A stretch of DNA of 10,171 nucleotides from Actinomycetota bacterium (GTDB lineage: Bacteria > Actinomycetota > Actinomycetes > Actinomycetales > Microbacteriaceae). Of the stretch, positions 6,190 to 10,171 are shown piece after piece. Within the stretch, counting starts at the first letter, position 1; each line of letters starts with the position of its first letter. The position numbers were made by a program, and so were the translations under genes. Where the stretch lies: the NCBI GenBank assembly GCA_016870695.1, contig VGAV01000055.1:1-10171 (forward strand), read 5' to 3'. The notes under the pieces are model-generated. The model did no database searches and had not been told where the DNA came from. It worked only from the letters and a program-made list of their open reading frames with translations.

Positions 6190-7406
6190 CGGCGGCGCCG
6201 GCGAGCCTGCTGCAGGGAATCCGCGTCATCGACATGACGAACGTGCTGGCCGGGCCATATGCCGGGTATCAGCTGGCCCTCCTGGGGGCCGACGTGATCA
6301 AGGTCGAGGTGCCCGGGGCCGGGGACCTCGCTCGTAACCTCGGGACCGATGCGCAGCTGAACGCCGACGGGCTCGGCATCTCGTTCCTCGCCCAGAACGC
6401 GCAGAAGCGCTCGCTCACCGTCAACCTCAAGACCCCCGGCGGGCGGAAGGTGTTCGAAGACCTCCTGCGCACCGCGGACGTCCTGATCGAGAACTTCCGC
6501 CCGGGCGTCTTGACCCGTCTGGGCTTCTCGCCGGAGCGCGTGAGGGAGATCGCCCCGCAGCTGGTCCTGTGCGCCATCTCGGGATTCGGGCAGGACGGAC
6601 CCCGCAAGGACGCCCCCGCGTACGACCAGATCATCCAGGGGGCCTCCGGGATGATGGACGTCACCGGCCACCCGGACGGGGAGTCCCTGCGCGCGGGCTA
6701 CCCGATCGCGGACACCCTCGGCGGGCTCGCGGCGGCGTTCGCCATCAGCTCGGCGCTGGTCGGCCGTGCGCGGACGGGCACGGGATGCGTCATCGACGTG
6801 TCGATGCTCGAGACCGCGGTCACGGCTCTGGGCTGGGTCGTCTCGAACCATCTGGTCGGCGGCGCGGAGCCCGCACGTCTCGGCAACGAGAACGGGACGG
6901 CAGCCCCGTCCGGGACGTTCCAGACGGCGGAAGGGCAGCTGAACATCGCGGCGAACAAGCAGGAGCAGTTCGAGACCCTGTGCACCGCGCTCGGCCGCGA
7001 GGATCTCGTCGGCGACCCGCGGTTCGCGCACCGGGAGGACCGGAAGCGGCACCGGGCGGAGCTGACCGTCGAGCTGGAGGGCGTGCTGCGCACACGCCCC
7101 GCCCGCGAATGGGAGGAGATCCTCTCCGCCCGCAACGTCCCGGCCGGTGCGGTGCTCACGGTGCCGCAGATGCTCGCGAGCCCACAGATCCTCGCCCGCG
7201 AGCTCGTCCACGAGCTGCCGTTCCCGGGAGCCGACCACGGCCGGGGACCGTTGCGCGTCCTCGGTCATGGCATCCATGTCGACGGTCGCGCGCACGGACC
7301 CGTCGTCGCCCCGCCCACCCTCGGAGAGCACACGGACCGGCTCCTCGCCGAGCTGGGCTACTCGAGCCCCGAGATCGACCGTCTGCACCGCGAAGGAGAC
7401 GTATGA
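6186..7406 (+). CDS. Family III (CaiB/BaiF) CoA-transferase
   Basis: This 406-residue protein moves CoA between carboxylic acids in the cytoplasm. Its N-terminus has the family's CoA-binding signature IRVIDMTNVLAGPYAGYQLA (12-31) followed by LLGADVIKVEVPGAGDLAR (32-50). Further on are LTVNLKTPGGRKVF (77-90), the ADVLIENFRPGVLTRLGF stretch (97-114), ISGFGQDGPRKDAPAYDQII (131-150) and YPIADTLGGLAAAFAI (172-187), where Asp176 is in the place of the catalytic aspartate that forms the acyl-anhydride intermediate. All expected elements are present and the length is normal. The ATG overlaps the tctA stop (ATGA), so it is coupled to the transporter. In context it probably activates the imported acid, taking CoA from a donor such as succinyl-CoA or acetyl-CoA, and hands it to the lyase encoded next. 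Both donor and acceptor are inferred. Confidence 0.9.
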   Translation: MTAAPASLLQGIRVIDMTNVLAGPYAGYQLALLGADVIKVEVPGAGDLARNLGTDAQLNADGLGISFLAQNAQKRSLTVNLKTPGGRKVFEDLLRTADVLIENFRPGVLTRLGFSPERVREIAPQLVLCAISGFGQDGPRKDAPAYDQIIQGASGMMDVTGHPDGESLRAGYPIADTLGGLAAAFAISSALVGRARTGTGCVIDVSMLETAVTALGWVVSNHLVGGAEPARLGNENGTAAPSGTFQTAEGQLNIAANKQEQFETLCTALGREDLVGDPRFAHREDRKRHRAELTVELEGVLRTRPAREWEEILSARNVPAGAVLTVPQMLASPQILARELVHELPFPGADHGRGPLRVLGHGIHVDGRAHGPVVAPPTLGEHTDRLLAELGYSSPEIDRLHREGDV

Positions 7407-8239
7407 CCGAGCCCACCGTCGCCGACACCACCGCCTGGTGGTCGACCGGCGTCACCCGGATCGCCCCCGGCGAGATCTCTCTCCGCGGGTATCCCGTGCA
7501 GGAGCTCATCGGACAGGTCGATTTCGTCAGCACGATCTGGCTCATGGTGCGCGGGGAGCTGCCGGACCCGCGCCAGGCGCGGCTCCTCGAGACGGCCCTC
7601 GTGGCGAGCGTCGACCACGGGCCGCAGGCGCCGTCGATCGCGAGCGCGCGGATGGCCATCACGTGCGGGGTCGGCATCAACTCCGCGATGGCCAACGGCA
7701 TCAACACGCTGGGGGACGTGCACGGCGGGGCCGGGCAGCAGTGCGTCGCCCTGCTGACGGAGATGCGCGCCACGGTGGCGCGCGAGTCCCGCGAGGTCGA
7801 CGACGTGGCGGCGCAGGCCGTCGCCGACCACCGGGCCCGTCGTGCGTTCGTCCCGGGATTCGGCCACCGGTTCCATCCCGTGGACCCACGTCGTGACGTG
7901 ATCCTGGCGCACGTCGAGCGGGCGGTCGCCGACGGGCTGATCGGCGGGGAGTATCTCGTCCTCGGTCGCGCCCTGGAGCGGCAGCTCGCCGCAGGAGCCG
8001 GACGCGCCGTGCCGATGAACATCGACGGCATCAGCGCCATCGTCTACGCCGAGCTCGGCTTCGAGCCCGAACTGGCCCGAGGCCTTTTCGTCCTCGCGAG
8101 GTCCGTCGGGATCCTCGCCCACGCCTGGGAGGAGCGGAACACGGGCCGCCGCATCAAGGGGCCACTCCCGCCGCCGCTGCTCGCGGACTACACCGGCCCT
8201 ACGGACCGCCCGCTGGCCGGGATCGGAGACGCTCCCTAG
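7403..8239 (+). CDS. Short citrate-synthase-fold enzyme, probable citryl-CoA lyase type
   Basis: This 278-residue protein belongs to the citrate synthase superfamily but is far shorter than citrate synthase (about 370-430 residues), as in stand-alone citryl-CoA lyases. Superfamily elements in order: DHGPQAPS (71-78, matching the DHExNAST region), GDVHGGAGQQ (104-113, with His107), PGFGHRFHPVDPR (151-163, with His155), and MNIDGISAIVYAELGF (205-220, with Asp208). The two histidines and the aspartate of the citrate synthase active site are therefore kept, so it is probably active. A C-terminal YTGPTDRPL also recalls the family. It starts at an ATG overlapping the CoA-transferase stop, with GAAGGAG four bases before. 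As last gene of the transporter operon, the likely reaction is cleavage of a citryl-CoA-like thioester to acetyl-CoA and oxaloacetate. A small citrate or methylcitrate synthase working in the opposite direction cannot be excluded from sequence alone. Confidence 0.82.
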   Translation: MTEPTVADTTAWWSTGVTRIAPGEISLRGYPVQELIGQVDFVSTIWLMVRGELPDPRQARLLETALVASVDHGPQAPSIASARMAITCGVGINSAMANGINTLGDVHGGAGQQCVALLTEMRATVARESREVDDVAAQAVADHRARRAFVPGFGHRFHPVDPRRDVILAHVERAVADGLIGGEYLVLGRALERQLAAGAGRAVPMNIDGISAIVYAELGFEPELARGLFVLARSVGILAHAWEERNTGRRIKGPLPPPLLADYTGPTDRPLAGIGDAP

Positions 8240-8289
8240 ACAACCGGCGCGGGCACGCTGGGAGATGCATCAGCGTTGACTCCATGATT

Positions 8290-8318
8290 TTGAGAACGAT
8301 TATCAGTCACGTTACTCT
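8290..8318 (+). promoter_or_regulatory. Promoter of znuA, probably giving a leaderless message
   Basis: TTGAGA (8290-8295) and TACTCT (8313-8318) are 17 bases apart, and transcription starting seven bases after the -10 box would begin at the A of the znuA ATG (8325). No Shine-Dalgarno sequence lies before that ATG, which fits a leaderless transcript. An alternative promoter is TTGACT (8276-8281) with a -10 box near 8299-8305. Confidence 0.5.
8291..8305. promoter_or_regulatory. Zur-type operator upstream of znuA
   Basis: TGAGAACGATTATCA is an imperfect 15-base palindrome (TGA..AA...TT.TCA) resembling the actinobacterial Zur consensus TGAAAATGATTTTCA. It overlaps the predicted -35 box of the zinc-uptake operon, where a zinc-loaded Zur repressor would block transcription when zinc is sufficient. 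The call rests on consensus likeness plus the genes it controls. Confidence 0.7.
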
Positions 8319-8324
8319 CGTCGC

Positions 8325-9371
8325 ATGACCCGTCGACTCCTCGCCCCCGCGGCCCTCAATGCCGTGTCCGTCCTCGCGCTCGCCGGCTGCGCCGGCGGCA
8401 GCACGGCGGGGGATGCGGACGCGACGTCGACGCCCGCGGCCGACGCGCTGACGGTCGTCGCCTCCACCAACGTCTACGGGCAGATCGTGTCCGAGATCGG
8501 CGGCGACCACGTCGACGTCACGTCGATCGTCAGCTCCTCCGCGCAGGACCCGCACTCGTACGAGCCGAGCGCCCAGGATCAGCTCACGATCAGCGAGGCC
8601 GACCTCATCATCGAGAACGGCGGCGGCTACGACTCGTTCATCGACGCCCTGATCGAGTCGAGCGGCTCCTCCGCGCCGGTCATCACCGCGGCGGGATACA
8701 GCCACGACTTCCCGGGCGCCGAATCCCACGACGAGGCCCACGCCGACGAGACGGCCTCCCCCGCGCCGACGGAGTCCGAGGAGGACCACGCCCACGACGA
8801 GGAGGGCCACGCCCACGAGGAGGGCGACGGCCACGACCACATCGAGGGCTTCAACGAGCACGTCTGGTACGACCCGCACACGATGGGGGACCTCGCCGAG
8901 GGCATCGCGGCGGAGCTGAGCGAGCTGGCGCCCGAGCACGCCGCCGACTTCGAGGCCAACGCCACGGCGTTCGTCGGCGAGATCGGGAATCTCGAGGACT
9001 CTCTCGCCGAGATCGAGGCCGCCGACGCCGGCGCCGGAGTCTTCGTGACCGAGCCCGTCCCCGTCTACCTCATCGAGGCGGCCGGTCTCGAGAACGTGAC
9101 GCCGTCCGAGTTCAGCGAGTCCGTCGAGGAGGGTCAGGACGTGCCGCCGGCCACGCTCCTCGAGGCGATGCAGCGGATCGACTCGGGTGACGTGCGCGTG
9201 GTCATCGTCAACCCGCAGACGGGCGGCGCGGAGACGACCCAGGTCGTCGGCGAGGCCGACGGCAAGGGCGTCCCCGTCATCGAGTTCGCGGAGACGCTCC
9301 CCGAGGGTCAGACTTACCTCTCGTGGATGCAGGAGAACATCGCGGCGCTCGCCGGGGCGCTCGGCGAGTGA
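8325..9371 (+). CDS. znuA: Zinc ABC transporter substrate-binding lipoprotein (ZnuA/AdcA family)
   Basis: This 348-residue lipoprotein binds zinc outside the cell and passes it to the membrane permease. A signal peptide ends in the lipobox LALAGC, with Cys22 as the lipidated residue, followed by a Ser/Thr/Asp/Ala-rich linker. The binding domain begins at TVVASTNVYGQIVSEIGG (43-60) and shows the first metal ligand in DPHSYEPS (75-82, His77). A disordered acidic His-rich loop follows (about 126-179, ten histidines among Asp and Glu), typical of zinc rather than manganese proteins. The second ligand is His179 in NEHVWYDP. Where classical members have a third His (HxAFxYF), this one reads TEPVPVYLIEAAGL (242-255), with Glu243 in place. 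The chain ends with NPQTGGAETTQVV and a TYLSWMQENI helix. The gene overlaps znuC by four bases and lies behind a Zur-like box. Confidence 0.9.
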   Translation: MTRRLLAPAALNAVSVLALAGCAGGSTAGDADATSTPAADALTVVASTNVYGQIVSEIGGDHVDVTSIVSSSAQDPHSYEPSAQDQLTISEADLIIENGGGYDSFIDALIESSGSSAPVITAAGYSHDFPGAESHDEAHADETASPAPTESEEDHAHDEEGHAHEEGDGHDHIEGFNEHVWYDPHTMGDLAEGIAAELSELAPEHAADFEANATAFVGEIGNLEDSLAEIEAADAGAGVFVTEPVPVYLIEAAGLENVTPSEFSESVEEGQDVPPATLLEAMQRIDSGDVRVVIVNPQTGGAETTQVVGEADGKGVPVIEFAETLPEGQTYLSWMQENIAALAGALGE

Positions 9372-10171
9372 CGCCGGGGGCGTCGCCCCTGCGCATCCGC
9401 GACGCCTCGCTGCGGCGCGGCGGACGTGAGCTGTGGTCGGGGCTCGACCTCGAGGTGCAGCCGGGGGAGTTCGTGGCCGTGCTCGGTCCGAGCGGATCGG
9501 GCAAGACGACCCTCCTCCGCGCCATCCTCGGCCTGGAGCGGGTCAGCGGCGGGAGCATCGAGGCCCTCGGGTCGCCGGTGCGCCGCGCGGGCAACCGCCG
9601 CATCGGCTACATCCCGCAGCAGCGACCGCTCCCGCGCGAGACCCCGCTCCGCGGACGCGACCTCGTCGGTCTCGGCGTCGACGGGCACCGGTTCGGGCTG
9701 CCGCTCGCTCGCCGGTCCGACCGCGCACGCATCGACGAGCTCCTCGACGCCGTCGGCGCCCGCGAGTTCGCCGACCGCCCGGTGGGCCTGCTCTCGGGCG
9801 GCGAGCAGCAGCGGCTCCGCGTCGGTCAGGCGCTCGCGGACGACCCGCCCCTGCTGCTCTGCGACGAGCCCCTCACGAGCCTCGACCTCGCGAACCAGCG
9901 GGCGGTCGTGCGGCTCATCGACCGTCATCGACGGGAGCGGGATGCCGCCGTCCTCCTCGTGACGCACGACATCAACCCCGTGCTGGACCAGGTCGACCGC
10001 ATCCTCTACATCGCCAACGGGCGGTTCACGTTGGGGACGCCGGAGGAGGTCCTCACCTCGGAGACCCTGAGCGCGCTCTACGGGGCGCCCGTCTTCGTCC
10101 TCCGCGCCGGCGATCGGCTGGTCGTCGTCGGCGCCCCGGACGCGGAGGACACCCACCACCACCATCACGAG
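9368..10171 (+). CDS. znuC: Zinc ABC transporter ATP-binding protein (ZnuC-like), 3' end outside window
   Basis: A frame open from a GTG at 9368 to the last base gives 268 residues without a stop. It is a complete ABC ATPase: Walker A GPSGSGKT (40-47), Q-loop YIPQQR (81-86), signature LSGGEQQR (142-149), Walker B LLLCDEP (162-168) with catalytic Glu167, D-loop SLDL, and the switch histidine in VTHD (His200). It powers uptake of the metal captured by ZnuA. The GTG overlaps the znuA stop (GTGA), and no ATG start exists near the N-terminus of the ATPase fold. After the nucleotide-binding domain, LYGAPVFVLRAGDRLVVVG matches the C-terminal extension of ZnuC-type ATPases, followed by EDTHHHHHE at the window edge, a natural histidine run that may sense or buffer zinc. 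The permease gene znuB is expected next. Specificity for zinc comes from the neighbour and the Zur-like box. Confidence 0.9.
   Translation, partial: MTPGASPLRIRDASLRRGGRELWSGLDLEVQPGEFVAVLGPSGSGKTTLLRAILGLERVSGGSIEALGSPVRRAGNRRIGYIPQQRPLPRETPLRGRDLVGLGVDGHRFGLPLARRSDRARIDELLDAVGAREFADRPVGLLSGGEQQRLRVGQALADDPPLLLCDEPLTSLDLANQRAVVRLIDRHRRERDAAVLLVTHDINPVLDQVDRILYIANGRFTLGTPEEVLTSETLSALYGAPVFVLRAGDRLVVVGAPDAEDTHHHHHE

Noticed and set aside
6569..7402. Upstream extension of the citrate-synthase-fold protein to 556 residues
   Set aside because: The added part is an out-of-frame shadow of the CoA-transferase gene; the ATG at 7403 has a strong ribosome binding site and the usual 4-base overlap.
8240..8290. 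Terminator after the citrate-synthase-fold gene
   Set aside because: I looked for a hairpin with or without a T-run in the gap before znuA and saw none that is convincing, so I do not call one.
8756..8840. Tandem repeat in znuA with recurring GCCCACGA-like units
   Set aside because: The repetition is the codon pattern of the His/Asp/Glu-rich zinc loop, and needs no mobile or structural repeat to explain it.
9314..10168. Minus-strand open frame opposite znuC
   Set aside because: The plus-strand frame has every ABC ATPase motif in order; the minus-strand product shows no domain.

Overview
The window is very GC-rich with actinobacterial features: dense GTG/ATG starts, 4-base gene overlaps, and two promoters that appear to drive leaderless messages. 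The gene content and style fit an actinobacterium of the Microbacteriaceae/Microbacterium kind. The phylum is fairly secure; the genus is a guess.

Left part (1-2004): the tail of a membrane transporter related to MatC/SLC13-type dicarboxylate carriers (1-219), then a TetR-family repressor (259-846) with its own palindromic operator. Overlapping the repressor by 4 bases is a gutted esterase gene. The N-terminal domain of an SGNH/GDSL hydrolase survives at 843-1199 and the C-terminal DGLHPD block survives at about 1193-1354 in another frame, but the catalytic core between them, including the serine nucleophile block, is gone. A GC-rich inverted repeat separates this from a convergent, membrane-anchored M15-type D,D-carboxypeptidase (1381-2004, minus strand).

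Central part (2164-8239): a complete, divergently controlled uptake and catabolism module. An IclR-family regulator (minus strand) faces a five-gene plus-strand operon: tctC, tctB, tctA (tripartite tricarboxylate transporter), a family III (CaiB/BaiF) CoA-transferase and a short citrate-synthase-fold protein that resembles citryl-CoA lyase. Successive genes overlap by 4, 13, 4 and 4 bases, so they are probably translationally coupled. The 101-bp divergent region holds a promoter with a 17-bp spacer, three GCGGAC-type half-sites including a perfect 7+1+7 palindrome, and a small hairpin with the tctC ribosome binding site in its loop. The simplest reading is import of a citrate-like tricarboxylate, activation to a CoA thioester, and cleavage to an acyl-CoA plus an oxo-acid. 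This would do the work of citrate lyase with unrelated enzymes. The substrate is inferred, not shown.

Right part (8290-10171): the start of a zinc-uptake operon, with a Zur-like box over the promoter, the lipoprotein ZnuA with a His-rich loop and an unusual metal-site residue, and the ATPase ZnuC, which runs off the window end through a run of histidines. The permease gene presumably follows outside the window.

No RNA genes, insertion sequences, CRISPR arrays or phage genes were seen.
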